A stretch of 64,000 nt of DNA from Diphasiastrum complanatum (lineage: Eukaryota; Streptophyta; Lycopodiopsida; Lycopodiales; Lycopodiaceae): assembly GCA_029204225.1 (NCBI GenBank), contig CM055097.1, positions 64,284,152 to 64,348,151 of the forward strand. Direction: 5' to 3'. The stretch's first letter is position 1; every line of letters starts with the position of its first letter. A model generated the notes under the pieces. The model searched no databases, was not told the origin of the DNA, and saw only the letters and a list, made by a program, of their open reading frames with translations. This document shows, piece by piece, positions 1 to 10,218 of this stretch. Both the position numbers and the translations under genes were made by a program.

Positions 1-345
1 GAGCCACATCATCCGCATAAAGAAGGATGGCAATCAAAATGTCACCAAGCCTGCAACTTGTACCATCGCATTGCTCAATGACTCTCTCAAGCTCATCAAT
101 ATACGATCCAAAGAGTGTGGGGGAGAGGGAGCAATCCTGCTTCACCGTAGTGGTGCTCCATATCTGGTCTGAGATGCGGATATCACTCCGAAAGCAACCC
201 AAGACTCACTCATAAAGTGCCATCACTGCCAAGATGGGTATCAGTGGAGAAGCCAAGATCTTATAGCCTTTGGATGGGAAGGGAACATGGGACATAATCA
301 AAGGCCTTCCTGAGTGGAGCTGGAGATACCAAATGACTCAAGGAG
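1..345 (-). pseudogene. LINE reverse transcriptase fragment
   Basis: Read on the minus strand, this stretch gives ordered pieces of a non-LTR (LINE) reverse transcriptase. KAFDYVP lies near 288-308, SPTLFGSYIDELE near 90-130, and the catalytic YADDV at 4-18, right at the window edge. The pieces are in different frames with stops between them, so it is a dead copy. The domain continues outside the window. LINE RTs copy their own RNA at a nicked chromosomal target. In sense order this RT piece comes after the post-RT region at 345-716, the reverse of a normal LINE. Confidence 0.75.
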
Positions 346-714
346 CCTGGAGGAGGTGGGATGCCTGAGAGAACCACGACAACCTCTATCTCCTGATCAT
401 GAAGGTAATGTGAGGAAGCAAGTGCTATCTGTGTATATCTCCCATTTGCATCCAAAAGAGCTTGAACACTTTGAATATACGCAATAAACTGGAAAGCTGC
501 ATTTATTTATATAGGTGGAACGCCAAACTCTGCAAGGAGGATCTCATGTGGAATAGAGGGCTTCGCCCAAATCATACAAGCTAACATGGTGGTCTGTAAT
601 CACGAGATACTTCCCCAGTGTGATGAGGGAAGAGCGGTACACCATGTCTCTGCTGCATACAAGGCTGTGGGGGTGACAATGGTGTCAAAAAGTCTACACT
701 TACTTCGAGCATCC

Positions 715-716
<2 letters not shown>
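345..716 (-). pseudogene. LINE post-RT region fragment
   Basis: The minus-strand reading contains LFDTIVTPTALYAAETW (about 650-700), ILLAEFG (about 525-545) and a stretch around DANGRYTQIALASSH (about 405-450). This is the usual region downstream of the RT in RTE/CR1-like LINEs, where a motif of the form LFDxxVTPxLLYxxExW precedes a zinc-knuckle end. A stop lies near 600 and the frame changes near 500. The sense 5' edge is about 15 bases from a (CT)n tract. It probably belongs to the same LINE family as 10390-11290. Confidence 0.65.

Positions 717-717
<1 letters not shown>

Positions 718-797
<80 letters not shown>
718..797. repeat. (AG)n microsatellite
   Basis: About 40 uninterrupted AG units. 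On the minus strand this is a (CT)n tract at the sense 5' edge of a LINE fragment. Long open frames crossing it are an artefact of the repeat. Confidence 0.98.
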
Positions 798-801
<4 letters not shown>

Positions 802-2127
802 ATGTAATGTGGAATGTACAATGAAGGAGAGAGGGAGGAGACTATACATAGCTCTCCAAGAGGCATGAGCCTTTAAGAAGCACATTGGATGTCTTTTCAA
901 CTAATACCCTTTATTGTACGACTTTGAATGAGTCCACGACCTTCAAATTTAAATGACCACTTGAAATTTTAGGGTTTTACTTTGGCCCCTTGAGTAGTTA
1001 CTAGAGGGGGCCTTGAATATCTCAAAATTGGCCTTTAAAATGAGTCAAATAATAGCTTTCAAATATTCAAAAAGAGTTTTTAATTGTCACAAAGTCGTGA
1101 CAATTCTACATCTTGACCATTCTAACAGAATCTGCCCCCTCTAGCTTGCTTGATTAAGACAAAATAGATTCACTAATGCTTGCCATCTTGGACTTGTGTG
1201 AATCACATAAGACTCCAAAATAATTGAGGGCTTGCTTTACTGGCAACATAGGATTTCACACCTAGAATTGATGTATGTTATACTCAATTCTGTCCTACCA
1301 AATTCCTAGAGTGGGTATGGGATTTAAAGACGTTCTTTTGGGTTGGTGTTGTTGCTACCAACTACTTGTCAAAATCTTGCAATTGAGCACATGGTTTTTT
1401 TGAAATCAATCTACTTCGAGGTAAATCAATCTACTTCCTAGTCCCTCACCTATAAGATGGAATGGCCTTTTGTGCTCTATGATTTGGTGGGCTTGCGTTG
1501 TGAAGGGTGCTGGTTTAAAGAAAGTGTCCTGTTTTTAGTTTCCTCTCGCTTGTAAGGTAACACATAGAAACTCTAGATGATGAAACAAATGTTGCACTGG
1601 GACTTTCTCGTTTTAGAAGATCGGCAAGGGAGTCTCTCTCTTAAAGCTAAGGATGCTCTCACCTTCGAACAAGGATTGGAAGGTTCTACACTTGCAAGCA
1701 CAAGCACATAGGACCACCACTTTCATAGCATGCGGAAAGATGTTTGTGAAGGTGATGTGTATCACTTAGCTTGTACATTAACTCAACACACAACATGTAT
1801 TTATTCTCTATCTTGCAATTGTATAGTAAGCATGTAGTCTAGGCTCTAGTAAAGTTCCTTATCAAGTTGTCTGTATACAGAGTTGGGTAGATAAAGAGTG
1901 TTGCTTGCAATAAAAAGTAAAGAGCCCTTGTTACATAATTTTTGTCATTAATGCTGCGTTGCTTGCTTCCAAATAACTCTTTTGGCTATCCACATTTTTG
2001 TCATTGTTGCTTATTTTTTCAAGAACATAATCTCCATTCAAGTGTTGTTGGCCACATTAGGTGCTTTATGATTCTGAAATGGTTTTAAGAATTTGTTATT
2101 AATGTTGCGTTGCTTGCTTTCAAACAG
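798..2127. other. no recognisable gene; intron-like
   Basis: No convincing coding stretch was found. The DNA is moderately AT-rich with T-runs of the kind seen in plant introns. The only structure noted is the direct repeat listed at 1939-2140. Confidence 0.5.
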
Positions 2128-2140
2128 CACTTTTGGACAA
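1939..2140. repeat. direct repeat pair, about 50 bp, spaced 153 bp
   Basis: 1939-1987 and 2092-2140 share a long near-identical stretch built around TGCGTTGCTTGCTT and ending in CTTTTGG. The second copy covers the splice acceptor and first bases of the possible exon at 2128, so a copy of that acceptor region was duplicated. The first copy has AATAAC where the second has AAACAG, so it lacks the acceptor AG. Confidence 0.8.
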
Positions 2141-2269
2141 TGAATTGGAAGTTCATTTACGATCATATGTTGGAGCCACTTTCTCAGAGAAGCTGCCAAA
2201 TTTTGTCGGAAGGCATTCCGGACGTTCCATAAAAGGACGTAGTGCTTCTAAAGGAACTACTAATGACAA
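2128..2269 (+). CDS. possible host exon of unknown gene
   Basis: An open stretch with good amino-acid composition (for example EKLPNFVGRHSGRS) lies between an acceptor (CAAACAG ending at 2127) and a donor (GT at 2270). It starts two bases before a codon boundary and ends with two leftover bases. That ending phase fits the first visible exon of the RRM gene at 13962, which needs one base to complete a codon. It could therefore be an upstream exon of that gene, with the hAT, gypsy and LINE insertions lying in a roughly 11.7-kb intron. Phase agreement alone has a one-in-three chance, and I recognise no domain. Read through without splicing, the frame stays open to a stop at 2340. Confidence 0.3.
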
Positions 2270-2427
2270 GTATTTTTCAACTTCGTCCATAAAGGAGCCT
2301 TATATTCATTGCTTGTTGTTTCTTGTTGCAAATATGTTATGATGGTGAAATCAATTGGTTAATGTCATAAAATTTATCAATTTTTGTTGAGTTGAATAGA
2401 AATCTGCATTTATTCATATGTTTAAGT

Positions 2428-2500
2428 CATAGATGCAGCGAATCGCGATTCGCTGGCTTCGCGATTCGCGAATCGCTAATCGTGTAAAAAAAAAACGACT
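2428..2500 (+). repeat. probable hAT 5' terminal motif
   Basis: Starts CATAGATGCAGC and continues with overlapping palindromes of AATCGCGATT and GCGAATCGC, then AATCGTGTA and an A-run. A closely similar start (CATAGTTGCAGC, AATCGCGAT, AATCGTGTA, then a T-run) occurs at 52852. Subterminal short palindromes are common in hAT elements. Confidence 0.45.
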
Positions 2501-3345
2501 TACCTAATTTCGGGCTTCCTCCTCGCGGATAGAACCGCGCCAGCAGTGGAGGAAGCAAATTTTTTTTCTAAGAGCTGTGGGCGTCCGATCTTCGCAAGTG
2601 AATAGTTGGCAGGCATCTACTCGGCGATACAGAGGTGGTGTGCACGGTGCCGGGTGGGTCTGAGCTTCGTGGAGAGCGAAACGACCAATTTTTGATATTT
2701 GGTAAGTGTAGGCTTGATTTTTTGCAATTGTTGACATTGAGCTGTAGGCAACCAAATCGAGCGTAGTTTGGCTCTAGACCACCTTTCTTCATGCTCACGG
2801 TAATTCCTACGATGTCAGTTTCAGCAGTTACGGCATTTTTAGCGAGATTTGAAGACCACATTCCAAATGCTTGTGTATTTTTGCCATTTTCACAAAATGA
2901 CTTGTTGGAAACCGAGTGAGGTGATGTTTGAGCCTAGAATGCATTTCCACATGCCTGCACAGACTCCTCTACGTCCGTATCACAAATTTCAATTTTCATG
3001 CCCTGATTCCATACTTTTTAGGGTTTAGGCGTGGACCATCGTGCAAACATCTGCTAGGGGCTCGCGGTTTAGGCCCACACTGCACTCCTTTATGCCTGCA
3101 CGGACTCTCACGCTAACGTCAGTCGCCTGTTATCCCTCATACTGAAATTATTCTATCCCACGCCCTGATCTCATGTTCTTTTTTCGCACTTGATATGATG
3201 TGTGAACTGGAATCGTTCTGATGTATGCTTTGGTATTTTGAGCTCTATTTGAGCTCGGTAATGTTGTTCAATGCAATGTATTTTTTTTCTACTGAACGTT
3301 TGCTTGATTATTTGTTGTTTGCAGGTTTAGGGTCGTGTTGATACG
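2501..3345. other. 5' part of the hAT element, no clear coding
   Basis: It contains only short frames. A T-rich stretch and a possible acceptor (TTTGCAG ending at 3324) precede the first recognisable transposase motif, so this looks like untranslated leader or intron of the hAT. Confidence 0.4.
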
Positions 3346-3520
3346 ATGCCAGTGGGGATTGAGGCCTTTGGGCCAAGGTTGAGCTTACCGACGGGGATGT
3401 GGGCACACACCATGGCTCAGGCACCCGCAGATGGAGATGCTTGCATTGCGGTGGTCACTTCACGGGATCACTCACCAGGGTAAGGGCTCACTTGCTGTGG
3501 GTCAGAGGGCCAGGTACGGG
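3346..3520 (+). pseudogene. hAT BED-like zinc-finger segment
   Basis: In the frame containing position 3426, the reading gives VELTDGDVG followed by RRWRCLHCGGHFTGS and LTRVRAHLL. The CLHC pair and RVRAHLL match the start of BED-type DNA-binding fingers that open plant hAT transposases. The candidate start ATG at 3346 is in another frame, and a stop (3360-3362) precedes the finger in its own frame, so a one-base slip near the GGG at 3370 is likely. A stop ends the finger frame near 3525. Confidence 0.55.
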
Positions 3521-3637
3521 CCCAATACTGCATCACAGGGTTCTAGACAGGGACAAGTAGCAGGAGCAGCTACAGGCAGGCATGCAGGAGGGCTCACAGG
3601 CAGGCAGGCAGGGCCTACCATGGGTATTGGGCCTTTA

Positions 3638-3832
3638 CATCACGGGCAGGGCATGGTTTTGCTGCAGGGCGTAGTACAACACGGGCTGGGCATGGTACAG
3701 GTGCAGTGCCTAGTACATCACGGGCAGAGCATGGTACAGGTGCAGGGCCCAGTACATCACGGGCAGAGCATGGTACAACTGCAGGGCCCAATACATCACG
3801 GGCAGAGCATGGTTCAGGTGCAGGGCCTAGTA
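3638..3832 (+). repeat. five tandem 39-bp units (13-residue repeat)
   Basis: Units begin at 3638, 3677, 3716, 3755 and 3794, each around CATCACGGGCAGAGCATGG. Because 39 is a multiple of three, two frames stay open through the array, giving either a PSTSRAEHGTGAG or an HHGQSMVQVQG repeat. It lies in the linker between the zinc finger and the DUF659 region of the hAT. The first two units are the most diverged. Confidence 0.9.
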
Positions 3833-4084
3833 CAGCACCTTCAGTTCCATCCGCAGCAGCAGCACGACCATCAGATGAGCATGTTGGTTCAGCGGCAGCG
3901 GGTGCTTCTCGTCCCTCCTCCTCGGCAGCAGATGCACCACATGCTTCGGCAGATGTTGCCAGAGAGAGTGACACACCCAAGATCAGCCATCTGTTGGGCA
4001 TGCTAGACCACGAGCACCATATATACAACAGAGAGGGGTTATGCCCAGGCAGCAGACCCTTGATTGATGCGGCTGGCAGAGAGA

Positions 4085-4727
4085 GCAGCAGGCCCGTTGC
4101 ACTCGACTCTGTGGCCAGTTCTTTTACGAGTGCGGCATTCCCTTTGCTGTTGCTGACACTTGGGTGTTCAGGGAGTTCTGTGCACAGATGGCGGCCGTGG
4201 ATGCTACATGGACACCTCCCAGGCGAGAGGCACTGCGAGGCAGGTTGCATCACGCGGGAGTTGAGTTCCATTCGCTCAGCTTGGCAGCAGTAAGTACCTT
4301 GTCTTTATTATCTCTTTGCATGTGTTTAGGATTTATTGGTGGCACAATTTTTGCATGTAGCTAATGGGTGTTTTGCGGCAGGTATGGATGCACGGTATTG
4401 AGTGATGGATGGACCGACATTCGTCGGCGATCCGTCATCAATGTCTTGATTTCTTGCCCGCTTGGCACAGTATTCCTACGTGGCGTGGATGCCACTCGAG
4501 GTGGTGACGCCATCACAGCCGATTTCATATGGGAGGTCATTAGAGATGTTATTGCTGACATCGGGGTTGAGCACGTGGTTCAGGTTGTCACCGACAATGC
4601 CTCGAACTGCAAGCAGATGGGCGAGATTATGATGAGGGAGCACCCCAGCATTGTGTGGACACCCTGTGCTGCACATTGCATAGACTTGCTCATCCATGAC
4701 CTGTGTGCGTTTCCATGGATCAGAGAG
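4085..4727 (+). pseudogene. hAT transposase DUF659-type domain, two exons
   Basis: The first exon reads CGQFFYECGIPFAVADTW then VFREFCAQM, the usual entry to the DUF659 region (a motif like FFYExGIPFxV). It runs to a donor at 4290. The next exon starts at 4382 after GCGGCAG and reads YGCTVLSDGWTD, VTDNASNCK and TPCAAHCIDL, which are core DUF659/hAT motifs with the catalytic-region DGW and the conserved CAAHC. It ends at 4727, before a GTATAG donor. The two exons join in frame. The gypsy element begins just inside the next intron. Confidence 0.8.
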
Positions 4728-4745
4728 GTATAGTTTGTTCTATTT

Positions 4746-5484
4746 GCTATGCTTTTTTCCTTCGATACTGCTAGTAAGCAAACTCTAATATCGAGAGATA
4801 CTCCTCCCAATTAGTTTGCTTCTTGTTGACATATGCACGAAGCATATCCTCCAGCACCTGATTTACCCTCTCTGTTTGACCGTCCGTCTGTGGATGGTCG
4901 GTGGTACTCATATTAAGTTTAGTATGGAGATGATGGAATACTGCCCTACAAAAATTTCCATTAAACTTACTGTCCTGGTCGCTGACTATGCCGGAAGGTA
5001 GACCGTACAATTTAAATAGCCCATCTACAAACAACCTCGCTAACTCTGGAGCTTTAACGGTTGTTTTGGTCGGAATAAAATGAGCCATTTTGGTCAGACG
5101 ATCAACTGTGACCCATATAGCGTCATTACCCTTTTGGGTTTTAGGTAGGCCTACTATAAAATCCATGGAGATACTCTCCCATTTACCAGCTGGTATATCT
5201 AAGGGCTGCAACAACCCTCTTGCCTTTAAACGCTCTGCTTTATTTACTTGACATTTCTGGCAACCGGTTACATATTGTTGGACGTCCTTTTTCATATTGG
5301 GCCAGAAAAATTGCCTACGAAGAAGCTCATAGGTCTTCTGTATGCCTGGGTGTCCCACATATAGGACCTGTTGCCTATAATCCTCTGAATTGGGGACACA
5401 TACTCTATCTCTATAGAGCAAGTACTCATCCTGAATGGAATACTGTTTCCATTTGAATCCTTGAGTCAACTGACCCTCAACCAC
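4746..5484 (-). pseudogene. gypsy integrase, C-terminus missing
   Basis: This region inserts retrotransposon DNA into the genome. The zinc-binding region shows GHPGIQKTYELLRRQFFWPN then CQKCQ; the first histidine of the usual HHCC finger is not visible. The catalytic core has the first Asp in SMDFIVGLPK, the second in GIVSDQDSKFNG and the Glu after HPQTDGQTERVNQ, so the DDE triad is present. The frame stops after LEFAY, where two bases appear to be lost relative to the continuing reading. The chromodomain region expected downstream is absent. Confidence 0.85.
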
Positions 5485-5524
5485 TGGGGTTTGCTTGGGT
5501 AATACAGGCTCAGAATCCTCAACG

Positions 5525-7000
5525 TCATATACTCGGACTCATCATCATCCTCAACGGAAGCTCCGTATTCTTGGATGAACTGGCACCAGCCCCGGGAAGT
5601 GGTTCTGGAGTCTGTAACTGTCTACTCTGGACTGAGTTCCAGATAATAGAGAAAAATGCATCATGCTGGCACTTCCCTCTCAAGGACTCGAGTAACTCAT
5701 TACGAATCTGAGTAAAACTCAGCTCGTTTATCATAGGCATTCTGCTAAGGGCATCTGCTACTGTATTGAATTTTCCCCGTCTATATCTGATAGACATATC
5801 AAACTCTTGCATCAACTCTGCCCAACGAGCTTTCTGACCTTTAAGCTCAGGTTGATTGCAAAGGTATCTGAGACTTTCATGGTCTGTCAGGACCTCAAAG
5901 CTGGCACCATACACATAATGCCTCCAAGTCTTAAGGGCATGGACTATAGAAAAGAGTTCCTTTTCATAGGCACTGTACCTAGTCTGAGCTGGCTTGAGTT
6001 TTGTACTCTCGAACGCAACTAGTCGTCCACCCTGAGTTAGCACAACACCAACTGCAAAGTCGCTAGCATCTGTTTCGACCACAAATGGTTGATTGGGGTT
6101 GACGACTTTTAAAACTGGTGCTGTAGCTAAGGCTGTTTTGAGAGCATCAAAGCTCTCCTGCTGTGCGAACTCCCAAATGAACTCCTTTCCCTTCCCCTTA
6201 AGAAGATTTGTCATGGGAACTGCTATCTGAACATATTCCTTGACAAATCGTCTGTAATATCCCGCCAAACCAAGAAAGATCTGAAGTTCCAAAATATTCT
6301 GAGGTCTTAGCCAACTGAGTATGGCTTTAACCTTATTCGGGTCCATTTTAATCCCATATGACGAGATAATGTGACCCAAATATGCTACTTCTTCTACGAA
6401 GAATTCACACTTGGATTCTTTAGCATAAAGCTTATGCTTTCTGAGCAGTCGAAACACCTTTCTGAGGTGTTTTAGATGCTCCTTCCTCGTTGTGCTGTAG
6501 ACGAGGATGTCATCTAAAAATACAACTACAAACTTACCCAAGTATGGTTTGAGGACACTGTTCATCAAGGTCATAAAGGTAGCTGGAGCATTTGTGAGCC
6601 CAAATGGCATCACGTTAAACTCATTATGACCGTGACGAGTCCTAAAAGTTGTTTTCGGGACATCTTCCGATTTTATACGGACTTGATCCTGATCTGAGGT
6701 ATATTTTACTAGAAAACTTAGCCCCGTCGAGTTGATCAAACAACTCGTTTGCCCGAGGCATAGGATATTTATTTTTAATTGTGACATTGAGGGCTTTGTA
6801 ATCTACGCAAAGACGCATAGACCCCTCTTTCTTTTCACCAAAAGGACTGGTGAGGCCCGTGGTGAACTACTGGTCTGAATTTGGCCTTTCCCAAGATAAT
6901 CTGTTAACTGCCTAGTTATTTCTTCATCCTCTGTTCGGCTGACCCGATATGGAGGTTTAGAAACAGGTGCTGTACCTGGTACTAGGTTTATTACATGATC
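5525..7000 (-). pseudogene. gypsy reverse transcriptase and RNase H
   Basis: One frame (5525-6787) carries [12 protein letters not shown], the catalytic [11 protein letters not shown], the thumb, then an RNase H with [10 protein letters not shown] and [11 protein letters not shown]. Upstream to 7000 the N-terminal RT ([10 protein letters not shown]-like, [23 protein letters not shown]) is readable only across at least two frame changes. The RT contributes to copying of element RNA and RNase H removes it. The catalytic residues survive, but the chain is broken at both ends, with a frame change to integrase near 5500. Confidence 0.88.
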
Positions 7001-8129
7001 TACCTCTCTGCTAGTGGCAAACCATGTGGCAAATCTTCAGGAAAAACATCTTTAAATTTAGACAATAAAGTTTCTAATTTACTGATTTTCTGCTGTAAAG
7101 AACTGGAAATAGAAACTTCAGGACTAAACTGAAATTCACATAAGAATACCTGATGGTCGTCGTCTCCGATTAGCTGACAGAGCTTTGAACTACAGACCAT
7201 AGGACTGTTGGGAACATCATGCTCCCCATGCAATTGGATCTCTCGGCCTTTATGCTGAAAGTTGAGGGTGTTCTCCTGATAGTTTCTGTGGAGGGAAGGT
7301 CCTAAACTGTAGAGCCAATCTCTCCCGAGAACAATATCTGTGCGATCCAGGTGCATTATCTGAAAGTTTATTTCACCTTGGTACCCCTGTTTACCAAGAT
7401 TTAAGCTACTTACCATAGTTTCCCAGATTTTCTTATCTTCACCCTTAGCTAGTGAAACTATGTACCTATGCTGACTAGGTAGTTTAGGTTTTTTAACCAG
7501 GGTGTAGTTGATGAAATTATGGGTTGCCCCATCATCAACCATAACTCTAACTGACTGGTTACCAACTTTCCCATGCATATGTACTAGGTCATGCGGCCCA
7601 AAGCTGAAGGGTCTCGCTAGCATTGCAGAGGTCAGCTGGCAACAATGTTCATGATCTTCATGATACACTTTGATCTCGGAAGCTGCCGAGTCACTGGGGA
7701 AACTTACAGTCTGAACAAGATGAACTTGTTTTTTATCTTTTTTATCTTTCTTAGTGAAAGGCCCCTTGGGACACTTTCTGATTGTCTGTCCCTTGCCCAT
7801 ACACACAAAGCACAAATGTTCTTGTTTGGCTTTCTCAAAATCTTCTGGTTTTAAGGGCTGTATGAGTGAAGGGCGTTTCTGAGGAGCTTCACCTTTAATT
7901 TTATCTTCTTTCTTTCTTTTTAAAAATTTCTTTTTAAATTGAAAGTCTTTCTGAGGAGACTGCTCAAAAAGGGGCTGTTGTCTCGCCCTCTTCCTACCCA
8001 CTGAATCATCATAGATTTGAGCATATCTGAGAGCTTGCTCAAGGGTAGTAGGGAGTTTCTCTGGACCTCTACTTTATATTCATCTTTGAGGTCACGGACA
8101 AACCCTCTGATTTTCTGATAATCATCCAT
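7000..8129 (-). pseudogene. gypsy gag zinc knuckle and protease
   Basis: A basic stretch (8001-7850) leads to the knuckle CFVCMGKGQTIRKC, in which Gln replaces the usual His of CCHC. The aspartic protease motif reads VMVDDGATHNFI, with Asp where Ser or Thr normally follows the catalytic Asp. The continuing region (DIVLGRDWLYSLGP) is typical of plant gypsy proteases. A short frame at 7920-8129 gives the preceding gag piece, shifted by one frame. Most of the gag N-terminus, expected between here and the leader at about 8700, is not recognisable. Confidence 0.75.
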
Positions 8130-8714
8130 ATTTTTAATTTTAAATAATGCTTAGCTGCCTACCCTCGCTAATCTGATAGCACCCTATTTGGTCCACAAAA
8201 AACCAAATTTGAAGCCCAATTTCACTTGCAAATTCTGAAATTCTGGTGGCAGCCTGCTCGCTGATTTGTAGCAAGAGAATCTGATGCTGAAGCCTCTGAA
8301 AAATCTCTGAAAACAAGGGTGAAACTCCACCCTTTCTCTTCTCTGTCCAGCGCTGGCCCTGCTGCCCGAATTCGGATCAGAAATCGCTCTAATCTATTGA
8401 AAATTTCCTACGAAATTCAGGATTGAGGGCCACTGTACCAGCGATGGATCTGCTCGCTGATCTCTACTCTAAATCCGCTTTGAAATCTATAAAGAAATCT
8501 CTGAAATCAGAGATAGATTACTACTTTTCCAGAGATTTACCTGTGCAAGAAAATCTATCTCTAAAATCGTGGAAATTCTCCCAAATTCGGATGAATAGGA
8601 GGCTGTCCCTACAGCGACTCTCCTTCTCTATACTTTTCTGAGAATCTCTGAGATTTTTCCTATCTTCTGATAGCTTTCTCTACTGCTGCTACTAAACCCC
8701 CAAAGATGGAGATG
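8130..8714 (-). other. gypsy 5' leader / decayed gag
   Basis: This lies between the primer-binding site and the first readable gag residues. It is rich in short repeats of AAATCTCTGA type. No gag domain could be read here. Confidence 0.4.
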
Positions 8715-8726
8715 GCTCTGATACCA
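8715..8726 (-). other. primer-binding site (initiator Met tRNA type)
   Basis: The minus strand reads TGGTATCAGAGC, the standard plant sequence complementary to the 3' end of initiator methionine tRNA. One base separates it from the LTR end (ACA). It fixes the element's orientation and its 5' LTR boundary at 8728. Confidence 0.9.
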
Positions 8727-8727
8727 G

Positions 8728-9015
8728 TGTAATAGATCTTAACACCACAGTAGGGCAAACACTAACTGATCCACCCAACCTTGCCTACTCCCTGATATAG
8801 AGTAAGCCCCTCCTAGCCCAGTGTGAGGACTGGTAGCATGCAACTGCCAAGTGTCGGCCACGTGGCACTGACGTGGCCGACTGCACATCGGGACCCAACT
8901 GGGGGCCCTGTGCTGCTGACAGGGTCCCTGGACTGTGTTAGGCCCACCATGTCTATTGACCGTGCTGGGGCACACTACTCACACTGTCTTGCCCTGTTGG
9001 TTGTGTACACTGGAC
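8728..9015 (-). repeat. gypsy 5' LTR (outer edge uncertain)
   Basis: It starts on the plus strand with TGTAATAG, directly beyond the primer-binding site. The far edge is not marked by a matching CA and target duplication and must lie before the hAT exon at 9057. A GGCCACGTGGC-like palindrome lies near 8855-8880. No second LTR exists to compare with. Confidence 0.55.
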
Positions 9016-9056
9016 ACGACCCTGACTTTGGTATCTGACCTATCTGTGTTCTCTAG

Positions 9057-9576
9057 GGTTTGGCACTGGTCACGAGCTCGTAACATGCATCCACGGGCGC
9101 AGCACAGGTGACCTGAGGCGATTGGCTGAGAGAGTCCTTGCACAGGATTGTTCAGCAGGAGCTTGCGAGCGGAATCGGAGCACTTGGGCCTTGTATCACA
9201 CGCAAAAGAGGAACATGTTATTTATCGAGCAGTGTAGGTGGTTGGTGTTTGTGAACACCAACGGCCGTATGCTGAGGCACACACGAGGAGAGGGTCAGAT
9301 GCTCGAGGTGACTCGTGAGTCACATCATCACCCCCTTTTTCTTGCTATGCTTTGATGAATTGATTTGCTTTCAAAATATGCAGTGAGTTGCACAATACCT
9401 GCCTGACAACAATGTATTGTTTTTGGTTGCAGGTGGACCCTGACACTTGCTTGGTGGATTCGATAGTTGCTGTTCCTCGGGCACCACCCACGCAGGAGGA
9501 GATGGATGATGAGATCCATAGAGAGTTCTACAGACAGGCAGTAGAGGAGGACAGAGAGGCAGAGGGAGAGGGCTGA
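9057..9576 (+). pseudogene. hAT C-terminal dimerisation domain
   Basis: After a CTCTAG acceptor the frame reads FGTGHELV, LRRLAERVLAQDCSAGACER and NRSTWALYHTQKRN, then LVFVNTNGRMLRH. This matches the conserved hAT end, in which LxxLAxRVLSQ is followed by CERNWS and HSKKRNRL and then the paired V(Y/F)VxxN strand. Trp of CERNW is Arg here. A donor at 9308 and an acceptor at 9432 lead to a second exon (VDPDTCLVDSIVAVPR) with a stop at 9576. The domain normally mediates transposase dimers. Confidence 0.75.
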
Positions 9577-9599
9577 GGAGGGAGATGACGAGGGCTCGA

Positions 9600-10218
9600 A
9601 GGGTGGAGAGATGCTCGGGGCAAACTATGTGGAGGAGGAGGAGTGGGTTGAGGGGGATACGGAGGAGGACGAGGAGATGTGGGCGGAGGCACAGGGGGAT
9701 GACCTGGCTGACCTGCTGGTGGACCCTGATGCGGAGACAGAGGAGAAGCCAGCCATTCCTGCACGTAGGCCTAGGGGGAGACCTAGAGGTTCTAGGAGGG
9801 GGGGGCTGAGTACTCTTTTTGTAGACAGGAGTGGAGCATCACAGGCAGCCGTCGGCCAGGCATCATCATAGTGGGTAGGGCCATCCCAGGGCATAGGGTC
9901 ACAGCCACTTGACACACAGGCACGACGGAGTCGACACAGGGCTGGGGGCAGCCAGATGGGGGCCAGAGGAGGGGAGAGAGGCAGAGGCAGAGGCAGAGGC
10001 AGAGGCAGAGGTAGAGGCAGGGGGAGGGGGGTGATCCAGAGCCAGAGCACGCAGCAGAGAGCTAGAGCACGCAGCAGAGAGCTAGAGCACGCAACAGAGC
10101 TAGGGCCACACCACGACATATGGCTCCCTCCAGTTCCAATTCATCTGCGAACCCATGGGACCTGCAGTCAGGCACAGATTCAGATGCTTTATCCTACCAC
10201 GACTCTGACGAGCCTTAG
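9600..10218 (+). pseudogene. acidic and RG-rich tail of the hAT protein
   Basis: An acidic frame (VEEEEWVEGDTEEDEE) runs from 9611 to a stop at 9871. Beyond, a hexanucleotide GGCAGA array (about 9968-10030) encodes GRGRGRG, followed by an 18-base repeat around AGAGCACGCAGCAGAGAGCT. A serine/asparagine-rich frame then ends in SYHDSDEP and a stop near 10216. Some plant hAT proteins end in comparable acidic or low-complexity tails. At least two frame changes separate the parts. Confidence 0.45.
9968..10092 (+). repeat. GGCAGA hexamer array plus 18-bp tandem repeat
   Basis: About seven GGCAGA-type units encode an RG repeat; three near-copies of an 18-base unit (AGAGCACGCAGCAGAG core) follow from about 10034. 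Confidence 0.85.

Larger units (their letters stand above)
4735..9015 (-). mobile_element. Ty3/gypsy retrotransposon, 3'-truncated
   Basis: On the minus strand the order is LTR (about 9015-8728), primer-binding site (8726-8715), gag, protease, reverse transcriptase, RNase H and integrase, the gypsy order. It ends within integrase near 4745, and no second LTR is present. The left junction lies within a few bases of the hAT donor at 4728 and the right junction near 9015-9056. The integrase C-terminus, the 3' LTR and the middle of the host hAT are all missing on the same side, which one deletion would explain. Frameshifts separate most domains. Confidence 0.85.

Noticed and set aside
586-900. 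Open frames in three frames across 586-900
   Set aside because: They are kept open by the (AG)n tract; only the minus-strand LINE motifs outside the tract have support.
3615-4271. Minus-strand 218-codon open frame
   Set aside because: The 39-bp array keeps several frames open; the plus strand carries the recognisable hAT motifs.
9625-10119. Minus-strand open frame rich in Pro/Leu
   Set aside because: It is the reverse of the hAT's acidic and GGCAGA-repeat tail and has no domain of its own.
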